Source: Sulfitobacter donghicola DSW-25 = KCTC 12864 = JCM 14565 (GTDB lineage: Bacteria; Pseudomonadota; Alphaproteobacteria; Rhodobacterales; Rhodobacteraceae). Taken from it: a stretch of DNA of 64,000 nucleotides. The stretch is from contig NZ_JASF01000005.1 of NCBI RefSeq assembly GCF_000622405.1, forward strand, positions 2,790,001 to 2,854,000, given 5' to 3'. The notes below the pieces were generated by a model. It made no database searches. It had not been told where the DNA came from and saw nothing but the letters and a program-made list of their open reading frames with translations. Shown here one piece after another: positions 31,130 to 39,733 of this stretch. Numbering within the stretch: the first letter of the stretch is position 1; every line of letters begins with the position of its first letter. Both the position numbers and the translations under genes were made by a program.

Positions 31130-31145
31130 ATATGAATGTGTGAAT
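31130..31145 (+). promoter_or_regulatory. Imperfect SoxR/SqrR-type operator between soxS and soxV
   Basis: ATAT-GAATGTGT-GAAT keeps the right half and spacing of ATTC-N8-GAAT but only two of four bases on the left. It lies centrally between the divergent soxS and soxV starts. Confidence 0.35.
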
Positions 31146-31167
31146 AACACAAGGGAGGGGTGTTGCG

Positions 31168-31908
31168 ATGTTGGATGTTACCTTTGCAGGTGCGGCATTT
31201 GCTGGCCTTCTTTCATTTCTATCGCCATGTATTTTACCGATCGTTCCGTTTTATCTGAGCTATCTGGCTGGCATCGGTATGAACCAGATTTCGGCAGATG
31301 CCACAATAGATAGTAAAACACGAATGCGTGCGGTGATGGCTGCGGTGTTCTTTGCGGCTGGCGTGATTACGATCTTTATGGGGCTGGGGGCGGCCGCGAC
31401 AATGTTCGGGCAGGCGGTGCGCGAATACTTTGATATTCTGCGCTGGATCGCTGCGGCCATCATCATTGTGATGGGGCTGCATTTCCTTGGCGTGTTGCGG
31501 ATTGGCATTCTGTATCGCCAATTGCGCGCGGATGCGGGCGAGACATCTAATGTGAGCCTGCTTGGCGCCTATGTGATCGGGCTGGCCTTTGCCTTTGGTT
31601 GGACCCCTTGCGTGGGGCCGGTTCTGGCGGCGATCCTGTTTACGGCTGCGGGGGCGGATACGGCATCTACCGGCGCGGGGCTGCTGTTTGTCTATGGTGT
31701 CGGCATGACCGCGCCATTCATTCTGGCGGCTCTGTTTATCGGCCCTTTCATGCGCTGGATGCAGAAATTCCGCCGCCATTTGGGCCTGATCGAGAAAATC
31801 ATGGGTGTGATGCTCATTGTTTTCGGGCTTTTGATTGCAACAAACTCAATGAATTACATTGCCCAGTGGATGCTGTCCGTGTTGCCGGACTTTGGCGCGC
31901 TTGGCTGA
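31168..31908 (+). CDS. soxV: CcdA-type thiol-disulfide transporter SoxV
   Basis: 246 residues, six transmembrane segments of the CcdA/DsbD-beta family. It carries reducing equivalents from cytosolic thioredoxin to periplasmic partners (SoxW/SoxS). The N-terminal FLSPCILPIVPFYLSYLAGI and GWTPCVGPVLAAIL carry the paired functional Cys residues. It begins the soxVWXYZABCDEF series. GGGAGGGG lies upstream of the start. SoxW follows by 17 nt. Confidence 0.94.
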   Translation: MLDVTFAGAAFAGLLSFLSPCILPIVPFYLSYLAGIGMNQISADATIDSKTRMRAVMAAVFFAAGVITIFMGLGAAATMFGQAVREYFDILRWIAAAIIIVMGLHFLGVLRIGILYRQLRADAGETSNVSLLGAYVIGLAFAFGWTPCVGPVLAAILFTAAGADTASTGAGLLFVYGVGMTAPFILAALFIGPFMRWMQKFRRHLGLIEKIMGVMLIVFGLLIATNSMNYIAQWMLSVLPDFGALG

Positions 31909-31925
31909 TAAATCGGGAGAAGATG

Positions 31926-32489
31926 ATGAATAGGATTTTTGCTGCATGTGTCGCCTTGATCATGGGTGCAACAGGGGTATTCGCCGCCGAGCTGGGGGAT
32001 GATGGGCTGCACAAGGCGCCGTGGATGCGGGACACGTTCAAAGACCTCAATGAGGATCTTGAGGAAGCCACGGCAGAGGGCAAGCGCCTGATGGTAATCA
32101 TTGAACAGCGCGGCTGCATTTATTGTAAAAAAATGCACGAAGAAGTTTTCCCGAACGAAAAAATCGCCACTTACATCGACGAGAATTTCTTTGTCGTGCA
32201 GATGAATATGTTTGGCGATGTCGAGGTAACAGACTTTGACGGTACCGCGCTGCCCGAGAAGGATATGGTTAAGAAATGGGGGGCGCTTTTCACGCCGACG
32301 ATTCTGTTTTTTCCATCTCAGGTTGGCGATTCCTTGTCTGCACCTCAGGCCGCAGTCGCGACAATGCCGGGGGCATTTGGGCGCCACACAACTTTCAATA
32401 TTCTGAATTGGGTGGTTGAAGAGGGGTATTTGGGGGACGAAAGTTTTCAAAAATACAACGCGAGAAAGATCGCAGAGCAAAGCCAGTAA
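31926..32489 (+). CDS. soxW: Periplasmic thioredoxin SoxW
   Basis: 187 residues from the second of two adjacent ATGs (GGGAG 6 nt upstream). A signal peptide (MNRIFAACVALIMGATGVFA) is followed by a thioredoxin fold with CIYC at 64-67 and LFTPTILFFPSQ as cis-Pro loop. It is the partner of SoxV in Paracoccus and takes electrons from it. The segment EEVFPNEKIATYIDENFFVV is typical of SoxW/DsbC-like proteins. The next gene, soxX, has its own promoter region. Confidence 0.92.
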   Translation: MNRIFAACVALIMGATGVFAAELGDDGLHKAPWMRDTFKDLNEDLEEATAEGKRLMVIIEQRGCIYCKKMHEEVFPNEKIATYIDENFFVVQMNMFGDVEVTDFDGTALPEKDMVKKWGALFTPTILFFPSQVGDSLSAPQAAVATMPGAFGRHTTFNILNWVVEEGYLGDESFQKYNARKIAEQSQ

Positions 32490-32529
32490 GGAAAATTGTG
32501 GGTTTGTGTAAATAACTTCACATTGTATA

Positions 32530-32545
32530 ATTCAATTAGTTGAAT
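32530..32545 (+). promoter_or_regulatory. Perfect SoxR/SqrR-type operator in the soxX promoter
   Basis: ATTC-AATTAGTT-GAAT, a perfect inverted repeat (ATTCAA...TTGAAT), 64 nt before the soxX ATG. It is the form described for the SqrR persulfide sensor of Rhodobacter capsulatus. Confidence 0.75.
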
Positions 32546-32608
32546 TTGTTGTTGCGTCATCACAAACCTGTGCGCTACGGTATACCAACACAGTCTTTGG
32601 GAGGACTT

Positions 32609-33082
32609 ATGAGGATTTCTGTGATTACCGCCGTTACGGCGGGTCTCGTTGCATCTACAGCATTTGCGCAAGAGGTCGCACCAACAGCGGTCAGCTATAA
32701 CGAGGGTGCGGTTGAGCAATCCTTGTCTGGTGTCGCTGGTGATCCGGCAAATGGTCGATTGATCGTTGGTGACAAAGGGCAGGGTAACTGCGTTGCCTGT
32801 CATGAGGTCTCTGATCTGGCGGATGTACCATTCCACGGCGAAATTGGCCCAATGCTAGACGGCGCCGGAGAGCGCTGGAGCGAAGCCGAGCTGCGTGGGA
32901 TCGTCGCCAATGCGAAGATGATGTTCGAAGACAGCTTGATGCCGTCCTTTTACAAGGTTGATGGCTTCACCCGTCCGGGCAATGCCTACACAGGCAAGGC
33001 ACCAGACGACAGCTTTGGTCCTTTGCTAAGCGCCCAACAAATTGAAGATGTCGTGGCTTACCTCGCGACACTCAAAGAGTAA
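32609..33082 (+). CDS. soxX: Cytochrome c SoxX
   Basis: 157 residues from the ATG at 32609 (GGGAGGA 3 nt upstream; a longer frame lacks this). Sec signal peptide 1-20 (ending TAFA-QE). One heme site, CVACH at 61-65. With SoxA it forms the SoxAX complex that oxidatively couples thiosulfate to SoxY. The C-terminal SFGPLLSAQQIEDVVAYLA helix is typical of class I cytochromes. It is the first gene after the internal sox promoter. Confidence 0.95.
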   Translation: MRISVITAVTAGLVASTAFAQEVAPTAVSYNEGAVEQSLSGVAGDPANGRLIVGDKGQGNCVACHEVSDLADVPFHGEIGPMLDGAGERWSEAELRGIVANAKMMFEDSLMPSFYKVDGFTRPGNAYTGKAPDDSFGPLLSAQQIEDVVAYLATLKE

Positions 33083-33115
33083 CCAAACCTTTTTCGGGTT
33101 TAAGGAGAAAACACA

Positions 33116-33535
33116 ATGGAAATGACAAGACGTAATGCCATTGCAATGGGGGCAGGTGCCCTTTTGATTGCAGGCCTGCCAATCCGCGTATCTGCTGCAA
33201 CAGCGGATGAGATGATTGCAGAATTCACCGGCGGTGCCGAAGTTGGCTCAGGCGATATCAGCCTGACAGCTCCGGAAATTGCTGAAAACGGTAACACTGT
33301 GCCAATCGAGGTTTCCTCGGAAGCCGCGGCAGAGATTCTGGTTCTGGCGATGGGTAACCCAACGCCAAATGTTGCGACCTTCAAATTCGGCAAATTGGCA
33401 GCATCGCGCGCTGCATCCACACGTATCCGCCTTGCAGGTACACAGGATGTTGTTGCGATCGCCAAGCTTGAAGATGGCTCTTTCGTCCAGGCATCAAGCA
33501 CAGTCAAAGTAACAATCGGCGGCTGCGGCGGCTAA
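33116..33535 (+). CDS. soxY: Sulfur-carrier protein SoxY
   Basis: 139 residues, with a twin-arginine signal (MEMTRRNAIAMGAGALLIAG). The C-terminus is the swinging arm VTIGGCGG, whose Cys carries the sulfur substrate during thiosulfate oxidation. Strong ribosome site AAGGAG. It pairs with SoxZ, encoded 20 nt downstream, and is exported with it by the Tat route. Confidence 0.97.
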   Translation: MEMTRRNAIAMGAGALLIAGLPIRVSAATADEMIAEFTGGAEVGSGDISLTAPEIAENGNTVPIEVSSEAAAEILVLAMGNPTPNVATFKFGKLAASRAASTRIRLAGTQDVVAIAKLEDGSFVQASSTVKVTIGGCGG

Positions 33536-33555
33536 ACTCTTCGAGGAGAATTCAA

Positions 33556-33885
33556 ATGGCATCTGGTGTAAAACCTCGCGTCAAAGTACCTAAAAAAGCG
33601 GCTGCTGGTGATACGATCACCATCAAGACCCTGATCAGCCACAAGATGGAATCCGGTCAGCGCAAAGATAAAGAAGGCAACGTGATCCCACGTTCGATTA
33701 TCAACCGCTTTACCTGTGAATTTAACGGTGAAAACGTGATCGACGTCACGCTGGAACCTGCGATTTCGACAAACCCGTATCTTGAATTTGAAGCAGTTGT
33801 GCCAGAGGCCGGCGATTTCAAATTCACATGGTACGACGATGATGGCTCAGTCTACGAAGAAACAAAAACAATCGCGATTGGCTGA
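33556..33885 (+). CDS. soxZ: SoxZ, partner of the SoxY sulfur carrier
   Basis: 109 residues, full length, no signal peptide, as expected because SoxZ is carried to the periplasm with SoxY. An immunoglobulin-like beta fold is indicated by KVPKKAAAGDTITIKTLISH, INRFTCEFNGENVIDVTLEP and FKFTWYDDDGSVYEETKTI. AGGAG lies upstream. Confidence 0.97.
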   Translation: MASGVKPRVKVPKKAAAGDTITIKTLISHKMESGQRKDKEGNVIPRSIINRFTCEFNGENVIDVTLEPAISTNPYLEFEAVVPEAGDFKFTWYDDDGSVYEETKTIAIG

Positions 33886-33944
33886 ACATCACAATTGGTC
33901 GAACGGTTTGTCGGCTGACTACAGAAAACCTCGGGAGGGTTAAA

Positions 33945-34790
33945 ATGCGGAAATTGACAGGCGCCTTTTTGGCGACGTTACTTGCCACGACGGGTGCAAT
34001 TGCTGATCCGGTTGATGATACACTGATCGTCAACGAAGAACTGGAACTGGTTGTGCGCACAGCTGCGCCTGACCATCTTTCGGATACTTTGGACGAAGTT
34101 ATGTCTGGTTGGCTGTTTCGGGGTACAGAAACCCGTGCCATGCAGGCTGATGACTTTGACAACCCCGGGATGATCTTTGTGGAACAGGCGCAGGACGCTT
34201 GGAACACAGCAGAGGGTACCGAGGGTAAGTCCTGTTCCTCATGTCACAATGACATGGAGAGCATGGCAGGTGTCAAAGGCACATATCCCAAGTGGAACGA
34301 AGCGGCTGGTGAAGTGCGTACACTGCAAATGCAGATGAACGACTGTCGTGAAAACCGCATGGGTGCTGAAGCGTGGAAATACGACAAGGGCGACGCCATC
34401 AACATGGAGGCCGCACTGGCCGCCGTTGCACGTGGCATGCCTGTTAACGTTGCAATCGACGGTCCGGCACAATCCATGTGGGAAAAGGGCAAAGAGCTGT
34501 ATTACACCCGTACGGGTCAGCTTGAACTGTCCTGCGCTAATTGCCACGAAGACAACTACGGCAATATGATCCGCGCTGACCACCTGAGCCAAGGCCAGAT
34601 CAACGGTTTTCCGGTTTACCGCCTGAAAAACACAAAACTGAACGGCTCGCACTCACGCTTTAAAGGCTGTGTGCGCGATACCCGTGCCGAAACCTACAAC
34701 CCGGGCAGCGAAGAATTCGTTGCTTTGGAATTGTATGTTGCGTCACGCGGCAACGGCCTGAGCATCGAAGGCCCATCCGTTCGTAACTAA
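33945..34790 (+). CDS. soxA: Diheme cytochrome c SoxA
   Basis: 281 residues. Signal peptide 1-20. Two CxxCH sites, CSSCH at 97-101 and CANCH at 197-201, so this is the diheme type. Cys242 in FKGCVRDTRAE is the active-site heme-ligand Cys that becomes a persulfide. SoxAX joins thiosulfate to the SoxY Cys. A terminator-like hairpin with T-run follows (34801-34833), before soxB. Confidence 0.96.
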   Translation: MRKLTGAFLATLLATTGAIADPVDDTLIVNEELELVVRTAAPDHLSDTLDEVMSGWLFRGTETRAMQADDFDNPGMIFVEQAQDAWNTAEGTEGKSCSSCHNDMESMAGVKGTYPKWNEAAGEVRTLQMQMNDCRENRMGAEAWKYDKGDAINMEAALAAVARGMPVNVAIDGPAQSMWEKGKELYYTRTGQLELSCANCHEDNYGNMIRADHLSQGQINGFPVYRLKNTKLNGSHSRFKGCVRDTRAETYNPGSEEFVALELYVASRGNGLSIEGPSVRN

Positions 34791-34800
34791 GCAAAATTGA

Positions 34801-34833
34801 ACCCCGCATGAGGTAACTTGTGCGGGGTTTTTC
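34801..34833 (+). terminator. Intrinsic terminator/attenuator between soxA and soxB
   Basis: ACCCCGCA, 12-nt loop, TGCGGGGT followed by TTTTTC: an 8-bp GC-rich stem with a T-run, inside the sox operon. Confidence 0.8.
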
Positions 34834-34885
34834 TCAATCAATCCATTCAATTATACGCATATGTATGCGTGACAGGAGCGTCTGA

Positions 34886-36589
34886 ATGATCTCTCGCCGT
34901 GATTTTTTGCAAACAAGCATGGCCGCTGCCGCGCTTTATGGCAGCTCGGGTTTTGGCAACTGGGGGCGGCTGGCTGCGCAGCAGTCTCTCACGCAGGATA
35001 AACTGCTTGAGTTTGATACATTCGGGAATGTCTCGTTGATCCACGTCACAGATATCCACGCTCAGCTAAAACCGATCTATTTCCGCGAACCGTCGATCAA
35101 CATCGGGGTAGGCGGCAACAAAGGCGCCGTTCCACATGTTACCGGTTCTGATTTCCGCAAGATGTATGGCATCGAAGACGGCAGCCATTCTGCATACGCG
35201 CTAACCTATGATGATTTTTCCTCCCTCGCCAAAGGCTATGGCCGCGTTGGTGGCTTGGACCGCGTTTCCACTGTGATCAACTCGATCCGCGCAGATCGCC
35301 CTGATGCGCTGCTGCTGGATGGTGGTGATACATGGCACGGCAGCTACACCTGCTATCACACGCAGGGGCAGGACATGGTTAATGTCATGAACGCGCTCAA
35401 GCCCGACGCGATGACGTTCCACTGGGAATTTACCTTGGGTTCCGAGCGCGTGAATGAAATCGTCGAAGGCCTGCCGTTTGACGCGCTTGGCCAGAACATT
35501 TTCGACGCCGAGTGGGACGAACCAGCCGAGCTGTTCCCACCCTATAAATTCTACGAACGCGGCGGCGTAAAAGTTGCTGTGATCGGTCAGGCATTCCCAT
35601 ACATGCCAATCGCAAACCCTGGTTGGATGTTCCCTGAATACTCCTTTGGTATTCGTGACGAGAACATGCAGCAGATGGTTGACGAAGTCCGCGCCGCAGG
35701 TGCGGAGCTGGTTGTTTGCCTTAGCCACAATGGTTTTGACGTTGATAAACAGATGGCGGGTAAGGTCACTGGCATCGACGTGATCCTGTCAGGCCACACA
35801 CATGATGCGCTGCCCGAGCCTGTTTTGGTTGGCGATACCATCGTTGTGGCCTCTGGTTCGAACGGTAAATTCGTGAGCCGCGTTGATCTGGACGTGCGTG
35901 ATGGCCGCATGATGGGCTTCCGTCACAAGCTGATCCCGATCTTCTCGGATGTGATCACGCCAGACGCTGAAATCACCAAACTCATCGACGAGCAGCGCGC
36001 GCCATATGAGGCCCAGCTGAACGAAGTGATCGGCCACACGGCAGATGACCAGATGCTGTATCGCCGTGGTAACTTTAACGGCACATGGGATGACCTGATC
36101 TGCGACGCGCTGATTTCCGAACGCGAAGCAGACATCGCGATGAGCCCGGGCGTGCGCTGGGGGCCATCCGTTTTGCCTGGTCAGGAGATCACCCGCGAAG
36201 ACATCTGGAACGTCACCTCGATGACCTATGGTGAGGCCTACCGCACTGAAATGACAGGTGAATTCATCCATGTCGTTTTGGAGGATGTGGCCGATAACCT
36301 TTTCAACCCTGACCCTTACTATCAGCAGGGTGGTGACATGGTGCGTGTTGGTGGCCTTGGCTATCGCATCGACGTGACCAAGCCGCAGGGCGAGCGGATC
36401 ACCGAGATGACCTTGCTCAAAACCGGCGAAGCAATTGACCCCTCCAAAACCTATCAGGTCGCAGGTTGGGCATCCGTGAATGAAGGCACCGAAGGTCCAG
36501 CGATCTGGGATGTCGTCGAGGCGCATATCGCCAAACAGGGGACGATCTCCCTTGATCCAAATAACAGTGTGAAAGTGGTTGGCGCGTAA
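34886..36589 (+). CDS. soxB: Thiosulfohydrolase SoxB
   Basis: 567 residues. Twin-arginine signal MISRRDFLQTSMAAAALYGS. The metallophosphoesterase domain binds a dinuclear Mn centre: HVTDIHAQLKP (D and H), LLDGGDTWHGS, and ILSGHTHDALPEP. A 5'-nucleotidase-like C-terminal domain (about 390-567) follows. It hydrolyses sulfate off the SoxY-bound sulfonate. AGGAG lies 7 nt upstream. A hairpin terminator just upstream may reduce its level relative to soxXYZA. Confidence 0.97.
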   Translation: MISRRDFLQTSMAAAALYGSSGFGNWGRLAAQQSLTQDKLLEFDTFGNVSLIHVTDIHAQLKPIYFREPSINIGVGGNKGAVPHVTGSDFRKMYGIEDGSHSAYALTYDDFSSLAKGYGRVGGLDRVSTVINSIRADRPDALLLDGGDTWHGSYTCYHTQGQDMVNVMNALKPDAMTFHWEFTLGSERVNEIVEGLPFDALGQNIFDAEWDEPAELFPPYKFYERGGVKVAVIGQAFPYMPIANPGWMFPEYSFGIRDENMQQMVDEVRAAGAELVVCLSHNGFDVDKQMAGKVTGIDVILSGHTHDALPEPVLVGDTIVVASGSNGKFVSRVDLDVRDGRMMGFRHKLIPIFSDVITPDAEITKLIDEQRAPYEAQLNEVIGHTADDQMLYRRGNFNGTWDDLICDALISEREADIAMSPGVRWGPSVLPGQEITREDIWNVTSMTYGEAYRTEMTGEFIHVVLEDVADNLFNPDPYYQQGGDMVRVGGLGYRIDVTKPQGERITEMTLLKTGEAIDPSKTYQVAGWASVNEGTEGPAIWDVVEAHIAKQGTISLDPNNSVKVVGA

Positions 36590-36617
36590 GCGGACCCAAT
36601 AAGAAGGAGTGTTCTGC

Positions 36618-37901
36618 ATGTCAGATCATGAAACACAAAAAGGCACCTCGCGGCGCGCATTTTTGCGCGGTGCGGCGGCTGCAGGGGCAGGGGCGATCAC
36701 CGCAACTGCCGCCAAGGCACAAACAGCAGATCCGCTGATCACCGAGCTACAGCCATGGGCGCAGGCCTTTGGCGATGGTGTTGATGAAACGCCATATGGT
36801 TTGCCGATCAGCTATGAAAACGATGTTGTGCGCCGCAATGTTGAATGGTTGACGGCCGATACCGTTAGCTCGATCAACTTTACGCCGATCCACGCGTTGG
36901 AGGGCACGATCACGCCGCAGGGCTGTGCGTTTGAACGCCATCACTCGGGCGCGATTGACCTCAAGAAAGAAGATTATCGTTTGATGATCAACGGCTTGGT
37001 CGACAATCCTCTGGTGTTTACCTATGCCGATCTTGAACGTTTCCCACGCGAAAACCACGTGTATTTCTGCGAATGCGCGGCAAATACAGGTATGGAATGG
37101 GCAGGCGCCCAGCTGAACGGTGCGCAGTTCACCCACGGTATGATCCATAACATGGAATACACGGGCGTTTCTCTGCGCACCTTGCTCGAAGAGGCAGGTC
37201 TGGACGCGGCTGGCGATCTCAAAGACAAATGGGTCTTTGTCGAAGGGGCGGATGCGTCTTCGAACGGTCGTTCGATCCCGATGGAAAAAGCGCTGGACGA
37301 CGTTCTGGTGGCCTTCAAAGCCAACGGCGAAGCGCTGCGCAAAGAGCATGGCTATCCCGTTCGTTTGGTTGTTCCCGGTTGGGAAGGTAACATGTGGGTC
37401 AAATGGATCCGCCGTATCGAGGTTACAAACGCCGCTGTCGAAAGCCGCGAGGAAACCTCGAAATACACAGACACATTGGACGATGGCACAAGCCGCAAAT
37501 GGACATGGGAAATGGACGCCAAATCTGTCGTCACCAGCCCAAGCCCACAGTCCCCGATCGCCCATGGCAAAGGCCCGCTGGTCATCAGTGGTCTTGCGTG
37601 GTCTGGCCGTGGTTCCATCACCCGTGTTGACGTCTCGAAAGATGGCGGCATGACGTGGGAAACTGCCCGCCTTGCCAAACCGGGTGAAAAGATGGCGTTG
37701 ACGCGCTTCTATCTGGATACCGAATGGGACGGCTCTGAAATGTTGCTGCAATCGCGCGCCATGGATGAGACAGGCTATGTTCAACCCACCAAAGCTCAGC
37801 TGCGCGACGTGCGCGGTCTGAACTCGATCTATCACAATAACTGTATCCAGACATGGCTGGTCCGTGAAAATGGGGAGGCTGAAAATGTCGAAGTTTCTTA
37901 A
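36618..37901 (+). CDS. soxC: SoxC, molybdenum subunit of sulfane dehydrogenase
   Basis: 427 residues from the ATG at 36618 (AAGGAG 8 nt upstream). Twin-arginine signal GTSRRAFLRGAAAAGAG. Sulfite-oxidase fold: Moco-binding domain with YFCECAANTGMEWAGAQLNG (Cys ligand) and VVPGWEGNMWVKWIRRIEV, then the dimerisation domain (from about residue 290, VISGLAWSGRGSITRVDVS). With SoxD it oxidises the sulfane sulfur on SoxY by six electrons, which is why SoxCD-bearing strains take thiosulfate to sulfate without sulfur globules. It overlaps soxD by 17 nt. Confidence 0.96.
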   Translation: MSDHETQKGTSRRAFLRGAAAAGAGAITATAAKAQTADPLITELQPWAQAFGDGVDETPYGLPISYENDVVRRNVEWLTADTVSSINFTPIHALEGTITPQGCAFERHHSGAIDLKKEDYRLMINGLVDNPLVFTYADLERFPRENHVYFCECAANTGMEWAGAQLNGAQFTHGMIHNMEYTGVSLRTLLEEAGLDAAGDLKDKWVFVEGADASSNGRSIPMEKALDDVLVAFKANGEALRKEHGYPVRLVVPGWEGNMWVKWIRRIEVTNAAVESREETSKYTDTLDDGTSRKWTWEMDAKSVVTSPSPQSPIAHGKGPLVISGLAWSGRGSITRVDVSKDGGMTWETARLAKPGEKMALTRFYLDTEWDGSEMLLQSRAMDETGYVQPTKAQLRDVRGLNSIYHNNCIQTWLVRENGEAENVEVS

Positions 37902-38991
37902 ATCTACCGCAATTTTGACCGCGCTATCCTTGGTCTCGACGCCTGTAATGGCGGAAAAGCTGGGCCTTGGCCGTACCGCTTTGCCAGAAGAGATTGCCGC
38001 GTGGGATGGTGACGTCAGCCCTGACGGCACGGGCCTTCCTGCTGGGTCGGGTGATGCAATCGACGGCGAAGAAATCTTTGCTGACAAATGCGCAGCCTGC
38101 CACGGTGATTTCGCCGAAGGCATCGACAACTGGCCAAAGCTGGCTGGTGGTGCAGATACGCTGGATCACGAAGACCCGCTGAAGACAGTTGGTTCTTACT
38201 GGCCCTACCTGTCGACCGCATTTGATTACATCAAACGGTCTATGCCTTACGGTGACGCAGGTACGCTGACGGATGATGAAACCTACGCGATTGTGGCCTA
38301 TATCCTGTATTCCAACGACATGATCGACGACGATTTCGTTCTGTCCAAGGAAACGTTCTTTGACGTGGAAATGCCCAACGCTGAAGGCTTTATCCTAGAT
38401 GATCGCGCAGAAACCGAATACGCACAGTGGTCGGGCGAGCCTTGCATGGAAAACTGCAAAAGCGAGCCTGTAAAAGTCACTATGCGTGCAATGGTTCTGG
38501 ATGTGACCCCCGAAGAAGAGGGTGACGCAGCCGCAGCAACTGAAGAAGCCGCTGTTGTTCCAGCCGCTGCAGAAGCTGAACCAGAGGCAACACCAGCCGC
38601 TGAGCCAGAAGCAACAGCAGAAGCGGAACCCGCAGCAGAAGAACCTGTTGTCGTCGCCGCAGCATTTGACGCAGACTTGGCCGCCAAAGGCGAAAAGGTT
38701 TTCCGCAAATGTAAATCCTGCCACCAAGTGGGTGAGGGCGCCAAAAACAAGGTTGGCCCGATCCTGTCGACAATCATCGGCGCACCTGCCGCGGCTGTCG
38801 AAGGCTTTAAGTATTCCAAAGTGATGAAAAAAGCTGGTGAAGAAGGTCTTGTTTGGACGGACGAAGAGTTGATCGCTTTCCTCGCCAAACCAAAGGCTTA
38901 CATGAAAGGCACAAAGATGTCCTTTGCAGGTTTGAAGAAAGAGAGCGACCAGTTGGCCGTTGTCGAATACCTCAAGTCAGTTGGCGAATAA
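37885..38991 (+). CDS. soxD: SoxD, diheme cytochrome c subunit of sulfane dehydrogenase
   Basis: 368 residues from the ATG at 37885, with GGGAGG 6 nt upstream, inside the soxC end. Signal peptide 1-23. The first heme domain has CAACH at 69-73; the second has CKSCH at 276-280. They are joined by an Ala/Glu/Pro-rich linker (about 210-260, repeats of the type EPEATPAAEPEATAEAEP). The second domain is very similar to the first domain of SoxE just downstream (identical CKSCHQVGEGAKN). Accepts electrons from SoxC and passes them to the respiratory chain. Confidence 0.95.
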   Translation: MSKFLKSTAILTALSLVSTPVMAEKLGLGRTALPEEIAAWDGDVSPDGTGLPAGSGDAIDGEEIFADKCAACHGDFAEGIDNWPKLAGGADTLDHEDPLKTVGSYWPYLSTAFDYIKRSMPYGDAGTLTDDETYAIVAYILYSNDMIDDDFVLSKETFFDVEMPNAEGFILDDRAETEYAQWSGEPCMENCKSEPVKVTMRAMVLDVTPEEEGDAAAATEEAAVVPAAAEAEPEATPAAEPEATAEAEPAAEEPVVVAAAFDADLAAKGEKVFRKCKSCHQVGEGAKNKVGPILSTIIGAPAAAVEGFKYSKVMKKAGEEGLVWTDEELIAFLAKPKAYMKGTKMSFAGLKKESDQLAVVEYLKSVGE

Positions 38992-38995
38992 GACC

Positions 38996-39700
38996 GTGAA
39001 GGGTTTTGTTCATACATGTGTAACTCTTGCCGCCCTTTCGGTGGCAGGAGTATCATCCGCGAGCGAGATCGGTGATCACGAAAAAGGCGCGAAAATTTTT
39101 AAAAAGTGCAAGTCTTGCCATCAGGTGGGCGAGGGTGCCAAAAACCGCATCGGCCCGCATCTGAATGGGGTCTACGGGCGCGTTGCTGGTTCTGTGGACG
39201 GGGCGAAATACTCCAAAAGCATGGTGCATATGGGCGATGAAGGGCTCATCTGGACCGATGAAACGCTGGATGCTTATCTGGAAAATCCAAAGGCATTGGT
39301 TTCCAGAACACGGATGAGCTTTCGCGGGATGGATGATGCCGAAGAGCGCCGCGATTTGCTGGCCTATCTTCGGATTTATTCGGATAACCCAGCAGATATT
39401 CCCGAAGCTGAACCAACCGCTGTTGGCACGGATCATGATCTGGATCCTGCGATCCTAGCGCTGGAGGGCGACCCCGAATACGGCGAATACCTCGCCAGTG
39501 AATGCCAGACCTGCCACCAGTCAAGCGGTGCGGATGACGGTATTCCGGGGATCAGCGGATGGCCCACCGAAGACTTTGTTGTGGCCATGCACGGTTACAA
39601 ACGCAAACTCAGACCCCACCCTGTTATGCAAATGCTGGCAGGTCGGTTGTCTGACGACGAGATCGCGGCCCTTGCCGCGTATTTTAAAGACCTCGAATAA
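38996..39700 (+). CDS. soxE: Diheme cytochrome c SoxE
   Basis: 234 residues from the GTG at 38996, 4 nt after the soxD stop; an in-frame TTG at 38960 inside soxD is possible, and neither has a clear ribosome site. Signal peptide MKGFVHTCVTLAALSVAGVS. Heme sites CKSCH (38-42) and CQTCH (170-174). In Paracoccus SoxE pairs with the flavoprotein SoxF, resembling flavocytochrome c sulfide dehydrogenase. Its first domain looks duplicated from SoxD. Confidence 0.9.
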   Translation: MKGFVHTCVTLAALSVAGVSSASEIGDHEKGAKIFKKCKSCHQVGEGAKNRIGPHLNGVYGRVAGSVDGAKYSKSMVHMGDEGLIWTDETLDAYLENPKALVSRTRMSFRGMDDAEERRDLLAYLRIYSDNPADIPEAEPTAVGTDHDLDPAILALEGDPEYGEYLASECQTCHQSSGADDGIPGISGWPTEDFVVAMHGYKRKLRPHPVMQMLAGRLSDDEIAALAAYFKDLE

Positions 39701-39733
39701 CGTTAAGAGGCGACACTCTGGGAGGAGAACACT

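Noticed and set aside
36747..38129. Long minus-strand open frame across soxC/soxD (460 codons)
   Set aside because: Antisense to two well-identified genes, spans their overlap, no domain or ribosome site.
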